DNA of 64,000 nt, taken from assembly GCA_037783545.1 (NCBI GenBank), contig JBBELK010000064.1, positions 930,001 through 994,000 on the forward strand. Direction: 5' to 3'. Position 1 is the first letter of the stretch. Every line of letters begins with the position of its first letter. The translations under genes and the position numbers were made by a program. Positions 11,090 through 21,350 of the stretch are shown piece after piece. The stretch comes from Henricia sp. BOLD:AAB3569. Taxonomy: Eukaryota; Echinodermata; Asteroidea; Spinulosida; Echinasteridae. The notes under the pieces were generated by a model. It ran no database searches and was not told where the DNA came from. It saw nothing but the letters and a program-made list of their open reading frames with translations.

Positions 11090-14000
11090 ATGGATCTCAA
11101 AATAATTCTCTCCTGCTTAGTCTTTATTTTTCAAATCATGCATATTCTCCAATGGAATGCCCAATCTCTCAGAGCACATGGATCGGAATTGAAAAATGCT
11201 ATTTTTACTTCTAAAAATAAACCGGACATTATTTGTATTCAAGAGACATGGTTGACCGAAAAACACAAATTCACCTTTAAAGGTTATGAAATAATACGTA
11301 AGGACAGAAATGCTACCAACCATAACGGTATTGGAGGTGGCTGCGCTATTCTAATTAAAAAAGGTATCTCTTTCAAAGTAATTAATATTACTAATTTGGA
11401 AGCTATTGGTATTGATTTTTTTCAGCGGTCCTAATGCTCATGCCCACTCAGTTATCAACGTTTATAATCCCTGCCAACCTTTGGATAAAGACACGTTAGA
11501 TGAAATTATTCCCAATACCTCCAAATCGGTTTTTATATGTGGTGATTTTAACAGCCAAAGTACACTCTGGGGATCTGACCATAATGACAGTAATGGTAAT
11601 GTGGTTGAAGATTTTATTGATAATTATGATCTTGTCTGTTTAAATGATGGTACCGGGACACGGATTGATACAAGATCGGGAAAACGATCTTGTATTGATC
11701 TTACCCTCGTTACTAAAACTAATGCAGCTAATTATACCTGGCAAGTATGGGATAACTGCGGTAGTGATCATTTTCCAATAAGCGTTTTTTTCAGATACTA
11801 CTCCTGTTTCTTCTAAATTAAATCTTACCCCCAAATGGTCTCTTAAAAGAGCCGACTGGGATATGTTTCAAGAAGAATGTAATAATACCATTTCATCACC
11901 TGACTCTTCCCAACCTATTGATGACATTTATAACACCTTTATTACTCAACTTACCTCCTGTATTGATAAAACTGTTCCTAAAACTGTACCTAAAAAAGGG
12001 AAACCACAAATTCCTTGGTGGAGTAAAGAATGCGACAAAGCTGTTAAAGATAAGAAAAAGGCTCTCAATATTCTTAAAAGAACTAAACTCCCCAGTGATC
12101 TTATTCAATACAAGAAACAAAATGCCATTGTTAAAAGAACTATCACTAAGGCCAAGCGTGAGGGTTGGAGAAAATTTTGCGAAGATATAACGCCTCAAAC
12201 GTCGCCAAAGAAGGTTTGGGGTAAAATAAAAAGCATATCTAACATAAATACCTGTAATATACCATGCCTAAACAAAGACAACCAAACGGCGATTGGTGAT
12301 ATAGATAAAGCTAATATGTTAGCTGAAAACTTTGCCAAAGTTAGTAGCACGGCTAATTATGATGAAAGTTTTCAGACAATTAAATTGAATACCGAAGAGG
12401 CTTTTTCATTTAAAAATTACAATATTGATTCTTCTATAAATGACGACTTCACCTCGGAGGAACTCGATTACGCTATTGACAAAGCGAAATGTACCACACC
12501 CGGGGAAGACAATAATAATATGAGTATTATCAAAAAATTACCCAAAGTTACTAGGCAAACCCTTCTGACTGTTATCAACATCATTTGGTCTACAGCCCTA
12601 TGTCCATCACAATGGAAGAGGGCTATTCTCGTTCCCATTTTAAAGCCAAGCAAAGATCCGAATGACCCTTCATCCTACAGACCCATTGCTTTAACCTCCA
12701 CAATATGCAAATTATTGGAACGTATGGTTAACAAAAGGCTTAACTGGTTCCTGGAACTAAAAAACCTCATTCCTTCAGCACAAAGTGGTTTTCGGGAAGG
12801 TCGAAGAACTACTGACCACTTAACGCACCTTGAATCTTCAGTCAATGAAGGGTTTGCTAATAAAGAAAGTACACTCGCTGTCTTCTTAGACCTGCAAAAA
12901 GCTTACGATATGGTTTGGAGGAAAGGGGTTATTATTAAATTGCAGAACATGGGTCTAGGTGGTCGCATTGTCAAATGGATCGACAACTTCCTTAATAATA
13001 GATATGTCCGAGTTAGAATTAATGGAACTTTGTCGGATCCAGTAGGGCCTACATATTGAAAATGGAGTTCCTCAGGGAAGCGTCATTAGTCCAACGATTT
13101 TTAATATTGGTGTAAGTGATTTGACCAGTCATATTAATGGAATTCAAGTCACCCAATATGCGGATGATATAGCAATTTGGAAGACCAATAGAAACGTTAA
13201 ATTTCTCATAAGTAAAATTCAGAACGAACTTAATAATGTCCATAAATGGTGTTCAAAATGGGGATTTAAACTGTCTCCCCCCAAATCAATAGCTGTTCTT
13301 TTTACCAGGAAAACTAAAATCCCAGAAGTTGTCTTACACATTGCTAATATCAATATTAGTATTGATAAACATGCCAAGTTCCTAGGTATTACCTTTGACT
13401 CTAAACTCACTTGGAAGAAACACATCGACAGTATTATAGACAGGTGTAAAACTAGAATAAACCTCCTTCGCTGTGTAGCGGGCAGTAAATGGGGTGCCCA
13501 TTGCAAGTCTATAAAGCACTTGTTCGGCCTCTCTTTGAATACGGTTGTGAGGCATATGACTCCGCATGTAATACAACAAAAGAGAAACTAGACAGTATCC
13601 AATATAAAGCTTTGAAAATTTGTAGCGGGGCACTAAGTCGTACTTCTCTCACTACTCTGCAAGTTGAATGCGGAGAACCACCTCTTCAATCTAGAAGATC
13701 ATTTCTGAATAAAATATTCTATGCTCAAATCCATAACAATAAAAAACACCCGGGACATTCCATGACAAAGGACAGGTGGCAAAAACACTATTTTAAAGAT
13801 AAGTGGGAAAGCAAGGGACATATTCCATTTGCTGCCCGCACCAGCGAACCGAAAGAAGTTTTGCTTGACAACAAATACTCTCCTTTCCCATACTGGTACT
13901 ATAATAACGCAAATGTTCATTACACCGTCCTTAATGAGGTTAAAACCACAGATAATACCAACTTTAAGAAGGAAATAGCTGTTGCTAATATCCACACCAA

Positions 14001-14736
14001 ATGGTTTACTGCATTACATATTTACACGGACGGTTCGGTTAACATAAAACATAACAGAACTGGATGTGGCATATGCATTCCATAATTTAAGTATACAAGA
14101 GGTTACCGACTTGCCAATAATAATTCAATTTTTACCGCTGAGTTAACGGCAATTTTTGTAGCTCTTCTGTGGGTAGATGATGTTAAACCCATTAACATAT
14201 GTATTTTTAGCGACTCCATAAGTGCCTTAATGGCAATTAAGAATCTTATCCCCTCGCATAAAATTATTTATGATATTAAACATACTTTAGTTTCGTTATA
14301 TTACCAGGGTATTAACGTGAGCTTTGACTGGATCCCCAGTCACTGTGGCATTTGGGGAAATGAAACTGCCGACGCTGAAGCTAAACGAGGCACTAACAAA
14401 AGTAACATTGACATACCAATTAGCCTATCTAAAAGTGAACTTAAACGAGTCTTTAGAGTAGAAATGAAAAATAATTGGCAAACCTCGTGGAATAACAAGC
14501 AGGATTATCTCAAATGGATTAAACCTGATGTTAATTTTATTATGAATAGTTGGAGTAACAATAGAATAGATGATGTTGATTTTCATCGTCTACGGATGGG
14601 GATGGGCAAAAACCTGAATAGTTATCTTCATCTCATAAACAAACATGATGATGGCTTATGTTCTCAATGCGGTGTACCTGACACAGTAATGCATTTTCTT
14701 TTAGCATGTACAAAATATAACCAACAACGAGCTTGA
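11090..14736 (+). pseudogene. LINE ORF2: endonuclease-reverse transcriptase-RNase H, frameshifted
   Basis: Fragments in successive frames together cover a full ORF2. The endonuclease runs 11135-11800 (start HILQWNAQSL, QETWL, CGDFN, and SDHFPI at its end). The RT runs about 12600-13590, with PYRPIALTS-like box 2, FLDLQKAYD, GVPQGSVISP and the catalytic YADD near 13160. RNase H runs about 14020-14400 (YTDGS, FSDS, NETADAEAKRG). A CSQCG...H...C motif lies near 14660. Frame changes fall near 11425, 11795, 13050 and 13490; an in-frame TAA lies at 14083-14085 inside RNase H. Two frameshifts coincide with T runs (near 11418 and 11786), so base-call error cannot be excluded for those. As read, the gene is dead. 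Confidence 0.85.
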
Positions 14737-14857
14737 CTTAAAAGAAAATTGCAACGCGACAACTTAAACTTAAAATGTCTTCTTGGTCGTCCTAATCCAC
14801 CTTCTAAACTAGTCATTCAATTTACTAAACTTTGCAAGGTGGACATCTGAATTTTAT

Positions 14858-15375
14858 AACCTTTCCATATGAACGAGCTGAGTTCGGGTGGAGCTGTTTT
14901 GATCGGATTGGTATGCAATATCATCTCCTCACTCCCGGAGATGAGGCATGTGGACCGGTGTTTGCTGGACCCATGCTTGTTGCATATTTTGATGATCACT
15001 ACAGCGCCTTCCAACACTCCTTCACTACACCTTATGAGAGATTTCATTTACCTTTAATGTATAAATAATATATTCGAAGATGTTTCTTTAGCTATCATTT
15101 ATTGTATTTTTTATCACCTTTCCTTATAAATGAGCAGAGTTCGGGTGGCGCTGTTTTGATCGGATAGGTATGCAATATCATCTCCTCACTCCCGGAGATG
15201 AGCCATGCGGACCGGTGTTTGCTGGACCCATGCGTGTTGTATATATTGATGATCACTATAGCGCCTTCCAACACTCTTTCACTATACCTTATGAACGATT
15301 TCAGTTACCTTTAATGTATAGATAATATATTCGAAGATATATCTTTAGTTAACATTTCTTGTATAATACTGTACT
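14858..15375 (+). repeat. Tandem duplication (~258 bp) in the LINE 3' UTR
   Basis: The block starting ACCTTTCC and containing GAGTTCGGGTGG, CTCACTCCCGGAGATGA and TTTAATGTATA occurs at 14858-15115 and again at about 15116-15375. The two copies differ by scattered substitutions, so the duplication is old. It lies between the ORF2 end and the AAAC tail, where LINE reverse transcriptases recognise their RNA. Confidence 0.8.
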
Positions 15376-15545
15376 TATAATGCTCAGATAACGTGTTTGA
15401 CCTGCTGTACCTTCGACATCCCGTTATGACTGGCGTGAATGGCCTTAGCTGCCGATAAACGCCATCTTAAATTAAACAAACAAACAAACAAACAAACGGC
15501 ACACTCAGTGCATTTTTTTGTGACCGGAGTGTATCATACTAGGCC

Positions 15546-16671
15546 ATGGATATGTCCAAACAAACTGTTATTTTGGACCTGCTTGCCGTACCATCCGATA
15601 AAGAAATGGCAACGCGGCAAGCTCAACTGGACGAGTCGGGACCGTCCAACATCGATTTGTCCAGCGGTAATCCATTGGACAAACCTTCCGGCAAAGCCAA
15701 ACGAAAGTCTCAATCTGTCACAAGACAGGAGTTCCTGACACTGCCAGACCAGATTTCAGCAGTTGAAACTGCCGTCGAACAGATACAGAACGTAATCTTA
15801 ACAGAGCCACGTTCCAAGCGAGCCAAAACTGACCCCCATCTGATAACGAATCAGATAGTACGCTAAATGTCGACAATGCGTCGGACGACCTCCTACAAGG
15901 GAAGCAAGACCCTGAAGCGGAAGTCTTAAAAGACTACGATCAACAATACGTGGTCGATGGCGCTACTGGAGCACCGGTAAACGAAAAACTAGCGGGACTC
16001 ATTACTAAAATGATACGCCAGTGTCTGAGAAATTAAAAGCTCTCGAAAGGCCGGCAAATGTCGATGCCTTGGCAGTTACCCGGGTAAACCCAGAGGTATG
16101 GAACTTTCTCAAAGCCAGAACCTGTTCCATGGACATTAGAATGCAAAGGGTTCAGCAAGCCGTCTTTACAGGTGTGGTGCCCATTGTACGGGCAATAGAA
16201 ACCCTAATGGACAATGTCAATGCGGCATCCCCAGCAGAGAGCCTGAACAATACAAAGAAAGACATCAATCGCTTACTGGACGCCATTTCCATGATTGGAC
16301 ATGCAAATCACGAACTGAACCTAAGACGGCGAGAACTCATTAAACCCGATTTGAATCAACAAGTTGGGGGCCTCTGTTCCGCGCACATTCCTGTAACAGG
16401 TTTGCTATTTGGGGACAATTTAACCCAACAATGTAAAGACATACAAGAGACAAACAAATTGGGCCAAAAGGTGGGCCAACGTTATCGTGGATCTACAACC
16501 CCCAAGCCCAGTTATGGACAATTCCAGCGGCGCAATGACACAAGAACGTATCGTCCTCGGGGGAATTTTCATCAAGGGCCTTTAAACTTCAGGCGCCACA
16601 GGGACATAACATGGCGGGAGAAGAGAACTCAATACACTCCCAGAGTGTTCCAGAACACAGCGACCAAGTAA
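15546..16671 (+). pseudogene. DIRS gag-like protein, frameshifted
   Basis: Two frames together form a gag-like protein. The first (15546-15866) is hydrophilic, with QSVTRQEFLTLPDQISAVE and a short basic stretch. The second (16021-16671) has PANVDALAVTRVNPEVWNFL, a helical region, and an arginine/glycine/glutamine-rich C-terminus that fits RNA binding. A bridging stretch (15840-16020, acidic, including GAPVNEKLAGLITKMI) is in a third frame, so at least two frameshifts separate the pieces. The position immediately before a DIRS RT supports the assignment; there is no zinc knuckle, as is common in this group. Confidence 0.7.
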
Positions 16672-16761
16672 AGGGACGTAACTTGGTGAGTACATGTGCT
16701 ATTACAGACCATGATGATTGTGCACCTGTGATTCTAAACAATCCTTCGCACGAGAACAAAC

Positions 16762-17529
16762 GTGATGGTGCGACAAAAATGGCAAATTAACCCGCCCAGA
16801 GAAATCTCCTTTTCAAGGCAGGAAACCTTTCTAATTCAAAAAGAAATAGACAGACTGCTCATAAAGGGAGCGATTGTCCAGACACGCCACTCGAGGGGTG
16901 AATTCCTTTCGAATATTTTTCTCCGTCCAAAGAAAGACGGGTCTTATCGCCTAATCATTAACCTCCGTGAGCTGAATGCTTTTGTTGCGTATTCCCATTT
17001 TAAGATGGAGACAATACGCCACGCAATGCAGTTGATCAAATCAAACTGCTTCATGGCGTCCATTGACCTAAAGGACGCCTATTTCACTATACCCATTACG
17101 CAAGAACGTCACAAATTCCTGAGGTTTGGGTGGCAAGGAATGATCTATGAATTCACCTGCCTGCCATTCGGGCTTTCTTTTGCCCCTCGTGTCTTCACAA
17201 AGGTCATGAAACCATTGATTGCAACTCTTAGAAACATGGGACACGAGTCATGTAATTACATTGATAACTCGTTACTGCTGGGCAGAACGCTTAATGAATG
17301 CGTAGACAATATCAAGGCAAGAGTTTCCCTAACGGAACATCTGGGAATTGTTATCAACAGAAAGAAGTCTGTTCTGGAACCCACTCATGAAATAATTTTG
17401 TTGGGTTTCTTGCTTAATTCGGTCAAAATTACTATCTCGATTCCCCAATCTAAGGAGGGAAAAGTTGTGGCTGCAATTAGACAGCTGTTACGAACCACTC
17501 ATCCAAAGATTCGGGATGTGGCTAAAATA
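16762..17529 (+). pseudogene. DIRS reverse transcriptase, 3' part cut off by Tc1 insertion
   Basis: The RT core is well preserved: a LIQKEIDRLLIKGAI region, RPKKDGSYRLIINLRELN, MASIDLKDAYFTIPI, FTCLPFGLSFAPRVFTKVMK, then the active-site box at about residue 170. That box reads YIDN where the family has YIDD, so the second catalytic aspartate is lost. The thumb reads LLGFLLNS, ending at IRDVAKI, where the Tc1 element begins. Beyond the transposon at 19404 the same frame resumes with VGTLVACEPAVPYMGQCS, the usual continuation in DIRS proteins. The open frame itself runs 70 bp into the transposon. Confidence 0.85.
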
Positions 17530-19403
17530 AGCACAACATCAAAAATAAGTTCCCCCTCTAAAGAACCCCTCAAAACTTCCAGGTATCAATTTTTTTAAAG
17601 ATCAAACCTAGCTAAGGATATAGCTAGGGTTGTCAGTAAGCGGTTTCGTGAAAAGTAGCGAAATCCGTGATTTAACGGCTGAATGAGCACATAAAAGACA
17701 AAATGAGTCCCTTTTTAAATTCGCAAGAGTGATTTCACGCCCATTTTCACTGTGATACAGCATGCAATGGAATGCAGTTTAAAATCCCCGCCAAGGTTGC
17801 ACCATATGTCATGATGTGATATCCTTTTTCTTTTGAATTCATACTCGGTCAGGCATCCATTCATGGGGTATTGGGAGGCATTCCTAAGATTATGAATGGT
17901 GAAACACACATTCAATACTAAAGGATCTGTTATCAACAATGAAATGTAGGCCTATAAAACCAATACAATTCCTGACCAACACTCACTTGTACACCAAACA
18001 CAACACTTCCATTGCACTAAGTGATCATGCCCAGGTTATCTGATCAGGACAGGGCAATTGCAATTGGCCTGTTGGAAGCTGGCACCTCTGTCAAAGGGGT
18101 GGCTCGAAGATGGGTGTCGGCCCCAATGCCATCAGAAAGCTGCGAAGGAAATACCAGCAGACTGGTCAGGTGCGGGACAGACCACGCAGTGGTCGTCCAA
18201 AAGTCGCCACTCCAGCAGAGGACCGTATCATCATAATCCGAGCTCTAAGACGAAGAGCCTCAATAGGTAAGATCATACGCATGCTTTTAAGAAGTTAAAC
18301 TGATCCTTTTAAACAATTTTCGACAAAAATGTTTCTTTCAAAAATGTGAATTAATTTTTCAAATTTTAATGTTATGTGTTTCATTTTCAGCACCGCAGAT
18401 CCAGGCTGGACCCCGACCACCGAACCGTCAGAGGGTTAGTGCGTCTACCATCAGAAGACGTTTGCACAGGGCCGGTCTTCACGCTCGTCGTCTTGTAAAG
18501 AAGGCCATACTGATGATACGACACAGGGCAGCCCGTTTGCAATGGGCAAGGGCGCATTAACGGTGGACACAACAAGAGTGGGCAAACGTCCTGTTTACCG
18601 ACGAAATGCGCATGTGTCTTCATCATGTTGATGGAAGGACAAGAGTTTGGAGACGAAGGGGTGAGTAGCATGCGGAGTGTTGTGTACAGCCAATCACAGC
18701 ATTTGGTAGTGGAAGTGTTATGGTGTGGGCGGGAATAACTGCAACGACTAAGACACCGCTCGTCCTGATCAATGGACACCTGAATGCCATCAGATACGTG
18801 GATGAAATCCTGCGTCCACATGTCGCACCAGTCGCCGCTGCCATTGGTGATGACTTTGAACTGATGGATGACAATGCCCGCCCACATCGAGCAAGAGTTG
18901 TGGATGCGTTCTTGGCACATGAGGGCATTCACAGGATGGTGTGGCCCGCCAACTCACCTGACCTTAACCCGCTGGAACATCTGTGGGACAAGCTGTATCT
19001 GCACGCATTAATGCCAACATCAACCTTGCTGACTTGGCCCAGATGTTGGAAGAAGAATGGAATGCCATCCCCCAGCAAAGAGCCACAAGACCCCTTGAAC
19101 TCCATGAGGCGACGGTGCCAAGAAGTCATTGACAAACGCGGTGGCTACACACATTATTAAACTGTCAGTAAACTTTCTGATAATGAACAAGTCATTAAAA
19201 CACATTTGTTATTTTTGAAAAAGCGTCATTTTTGGTTCATGTTGTGCTCATTCAGCCGTTAAGTCACGGATTTCGCTACTTTTCACGAAACCGCTTCCTA
19301 ACACCCCTAGCTATATCCTTTGCTAGGTTTGATCTTTAAAAAAATTATACCTGGAAGTTTTGAGGGGTTCTTTAGAGGGGGAACTTATTTTTGATGTTGT
19401 GTT
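17530..19403 (+). mobile_element. Tc1-like DNA transposon inserted in the DIRS element
   Basis: It is flanked by TA dinucleotides (17528-17529 and 19404-19405), the Tc1/mariner target duplication. The ends are long inverted repeats of about 165-170 bp: AGCACAACATCAAAAATAAG on the left against AACACAACATCAAAAATAAG read inward from the right, running inward to the block ending GGCTGAATGAGCAC. Removing it restores the DIRS frame at VAKI/VGTLVA. The 1.87-kb body encodes a decayed DD34E transposase. Confidence 0.92.
18027..19160 (+). pseudogene. Tc1-type DD34E transposase with intron-like gap, inactivated
   Basis: The N-terminal helix-turn-helix is visible (MPRLSDQDRAIAIGLLEAG, then after a frameshift near 18105 VGPNAIRKLRRKYQQTGQV). 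A GT...AG interval at 18267-18390 (GTAAGA...TTCATTTTCAG) interrupts the frame; joining ATAG to CACCG keeps phase into PQIQAGPRPPNRQRVSAST. An in-frame TAA lies at 18558-18560. The catalytic residues are D in LFTDEM, D in DDNARPHRA and E in SPDLNPLEHLWD, with 34 residues between the second D and the E. Between about 18990 and 19100 the expected frame is displaced by one base and then restored. The C-terminus ends RRRCQEVIDKRGGYTHY. The enzyme would cut and paste the element at TA sites; this copy is dead. Confidence 0.85.
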
Positions 19404-20568
19404 TAGTTGGCACTTTGGTTGCTTGTGAACCAGCAGTACCTTATATGGGGCAATGTTCAGACGATCAGTGGAGTCTGACAAAAACAATGCCCTGGCACAA
19501 AATGGTGCCGATTACGAGACCATAATGGGTTTATCAGAAAGGGCCATTTCAGACTTAAATTAATGGATATCTAATGTACAAACATCAACAGCCCCAATAG
19601 AAAGAAGTATACCAAATTGGATGCTCGAGACAGACGCATCTAATTTGGGCTGGGGCGCCCACTATAACGGCCTAACTGTTGGTGGACAATGGTCCACTCG
19701 GGAATCAAAGAACCATATCAATTGGTTGGAACTTAAAGCTTGTCATTTCGCCCTGTTAGCATTGTTTCATTTCGCCCTGTTAGCATTCATGTCCTTTTGA
19801 AATTGGACAATTCGACGGCTGTAGCATGTTTATGCCATCAGGGCAGTACTCACTCCCAGGCATTAAATGATCTGGCCAGGGAAATATGGCAATGGTGTAT
19901 GGCACGAAACATATGGCTGTCGGTTGCCCATTTGCCCGGCGTTCAAAATGTAAATGCCGATTTTGCCTCGAGACATAGAAGACTTGGAGTGGAAATTAGA
20001 CTCCAACGTTTTTCAAATAATTGGGGAAATGTTCCCAACTCCAACCATTGACTTATTTGCCTCCCGACTGAATTTTCAGCTAGAACAATTTGTATCTTGG
20101 CATCCAGAGCCAGGTGCATCCCATCTTGATGCATTTACACTCGACTGGTCGAGGTCTTTGTTTTATGCATTTCCACCGTTTTGTCTAATTGACAAGGTGT
20201 TGTCCAAAATAGAAACGGACAGGGCAGTGGGAATACTAGTATTCCCTATTTGGCATACACAAACGTGGTTTCCTAGATTGCTTAAAATGCTTATCAAACC
20301 ACCCGTTATCTTGCCTAATAAACCTGATCTGCTTACTCTCCCGTTCTCAGACAGACGTCATCCGTTACGACATCATCTGAGACTAGCGGCTTGTCTCTTG
20401 TCCGGGAGGCCTTACGAATGCAAGAAATTTCAGGAGAGTCTGCCGCCATCATCATTGCCTCCTGGAAGGATTCTACCAAGCGATGCTACTGGTCATCCAT
20501 CAAAAGATGGATTTCGTTCTGTGCTAGGACTAAAACTGATCCAGTTCAATCAAATGTACAGACAGTAA
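19404..20568 (+). pseudogene. DIRS RNase H and Dam-like methyltransferase region
   Basis: RNase H starts near 19615 (LETDASNLGWGAHYNG, NHINWLELKA) and continues after a frame change with LKLDNSTAVACLCHQG and VAHLPGVQNVNADFASR. A 25-bp direct duplication (CATTTCGCCCTGTTAGCATT, at about 19743 and 19768) disrupts the join. The frame 19954-20568 carries TPTIDLFASRLNFQLEQFVS, DAFTLDWSRSLFYAFPPF and GILVFPIWHTQTWFP. This block sits between RNase H and recombinase in DIRS elements and is usually annotated as a Dam-like N6-adenine methyltransferase. It overlaps the recombinase frame by about 180 bp, a DIRS habit. An in-frame stop near 19524 also breaks the segment after the transposon. Confidence 0.8.
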
Positions 20569-21140
20569 TTTCTTGCCTGACGGAGGCATTTCATGACGGC
20601 TGCGGATATAACAGTCTCAATACGTTACGTAGTGCGCTATCAGCGGTGGTCCTCCCCGTAAGGTTTATGACGGGCGTGTTTAACCTACGGCCCATAACGC
20701 CAAAATATTCTGCCACATGGGACGTTAAGATAGTCTTGGACTATTTCTTAAGATTAGGGTCCAATGATAAACTTTCACTGAAAGACATTACTATGAAAAT
20801 TGCTTTACTTAGAGATTATCTTCACAGAACACGCTCTGTGCGTGGCTCGAAAAGAAATCTTTTCTTGAGCTATGTTTTGCCTCATAAGGAAGTAGGCGTT
20901 CAAACAATATCTCGGTGGATCAAGTCCACTTTAAAAGATGCAGGTATTAATACGAATACCTATTCTTCCCACAGTACCAGATCGGCAGCATGCAGCGCCG
21001 CCTATCGGCGCGGAGCTACGTTAGAATGCATCATGAAAACTGCAGGATGGACAAGATGTTCAACTTTTGCAAAGTTTTATTACAAGCCAGTTAAGTCGGC
21101 TGATTTTGCCTCGGGAGTGCATCTTGTTTGTGCTAAGTAG
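20391..21140 (+). CDS. DIRS tyrosine recombinase with internal in-frame deletion
   Basis: A 249-residue open frame. The core-binding domain covers about residues 10-100 (IIASWKDSTKRCYWSSIKRW, YNSLNTLRSALSAVV). The catalytic half reads VQTISRWIKSTLKDAGIN, then the HxxR box HSTRSAACS, and TRCSTFAKFYYKP, which supplies the tyrosine. Between LKDITMKIALL and RDYLHRTRS (about residues 136-147), the stretch that normally carries the first catalytic arginine is missing, although the frame stays open. It is therefore a defective enzyme preserved as an open frame. Recombinases of this class insert the circular DIRS DNA without target duplications. Confidence 0.8.
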   Translation: MSLVREALRMQEISGESAAIIIASWKDSTKRCYWSSIKRWISFCARTKTDPVQSNVQTVISCLTEAFHDGCGYNSLNTLRSALSAVVLPVRFMTGVFNLRPITPKYSATWDVKIVLDYFLRLGSNDKLSLKDITMKIALLRDYLHRTRSVRGSKRNLFLSYVLPHKEVGVQTISRWIKSTLKDAGINTNTYSSHSTRSAACSAAYRRGATLECIMKTAGWTRCSTFAKFYYKPVKSADFASGVHLVCAK

Positions 21141-21350
21141 CAATTTTTCAATTTAATTTGGAAATCTGGTAATCCTGAATACACCAACAGTGACCGCAAT
21201 GACGGCACAAACAAACTGTTTACGTTTTGTGCTAAGCAGCAATATTCAATTCTTTTTTAAATCAGGTAATCCTGAATAAGCCAACAGTGACGGCATCAAA
21301 TGAATTGTTTATGTTATATTATGCTAAGTAGCAACATTCAGTTTCGTAAC
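21131..21350 (+). repeat. Tandem repeat at the DIRS 3' end
   Basis: The unit beginning TGCTAAGTAGCAA occurs at 21131, 21230 and 21322 (steps of 99 and 92 bp). The first two units share GGTAATCCTGAATA and CCAACAGTGAC. The first unit starts inside the last codons of the recombinase frame, so the repeat is part of the element's 3' end. Confidence 0.75.

Larger units (their letters stand above)
9231..15497 (+). mobile_element. I-superfamily-type non-LTR retrotransposon (decayed)
   Basis: Order seen: ORF1 with three CCHC knuckles, ORF2 with apurinic-type endonuclease, reverse transcriptase, RNase H and a terminal C/H-rich motif, a 3' UTR, then six AAAC repeats (15474-15497) replacing a poly(A) tail. 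RNase H downstream of RT together with a short tandem-repeat tail is known for the I group. ORF1 is intact over 489 codons, while ORF2 carries about four frameshifts and one in-frame stop, so this copy cannot encode a complete ORF2. The left boundary is a guess based on a possible 9-bp target duplication; the right boundary is firm. Confidence 0.85.
15546..21350 (+). mobile_element. DIRS-type tyrosine-recombinase retrotransposon (decayed, interrupted)
   Basis: In order: gag-like region, DIRS-type RT, RNase H, a Dam-like methyltransferase region and a tyrosine recombinase. This is the domain order of DIRS elements, which lack DDE integrase and insert by site-specific recombination. A Tc1-like transposon (17530-19403) splits the RT/RNase H junction. 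Gag carries frameshifts, the RT active box is altered, and the recombinase lacks its first catalytic arginine region, so this copy is inactive. Terminal inverted repeats of the DIRS kind were not identified; the boundaries given are those of recognisable sequence. Confidence 0.85.
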
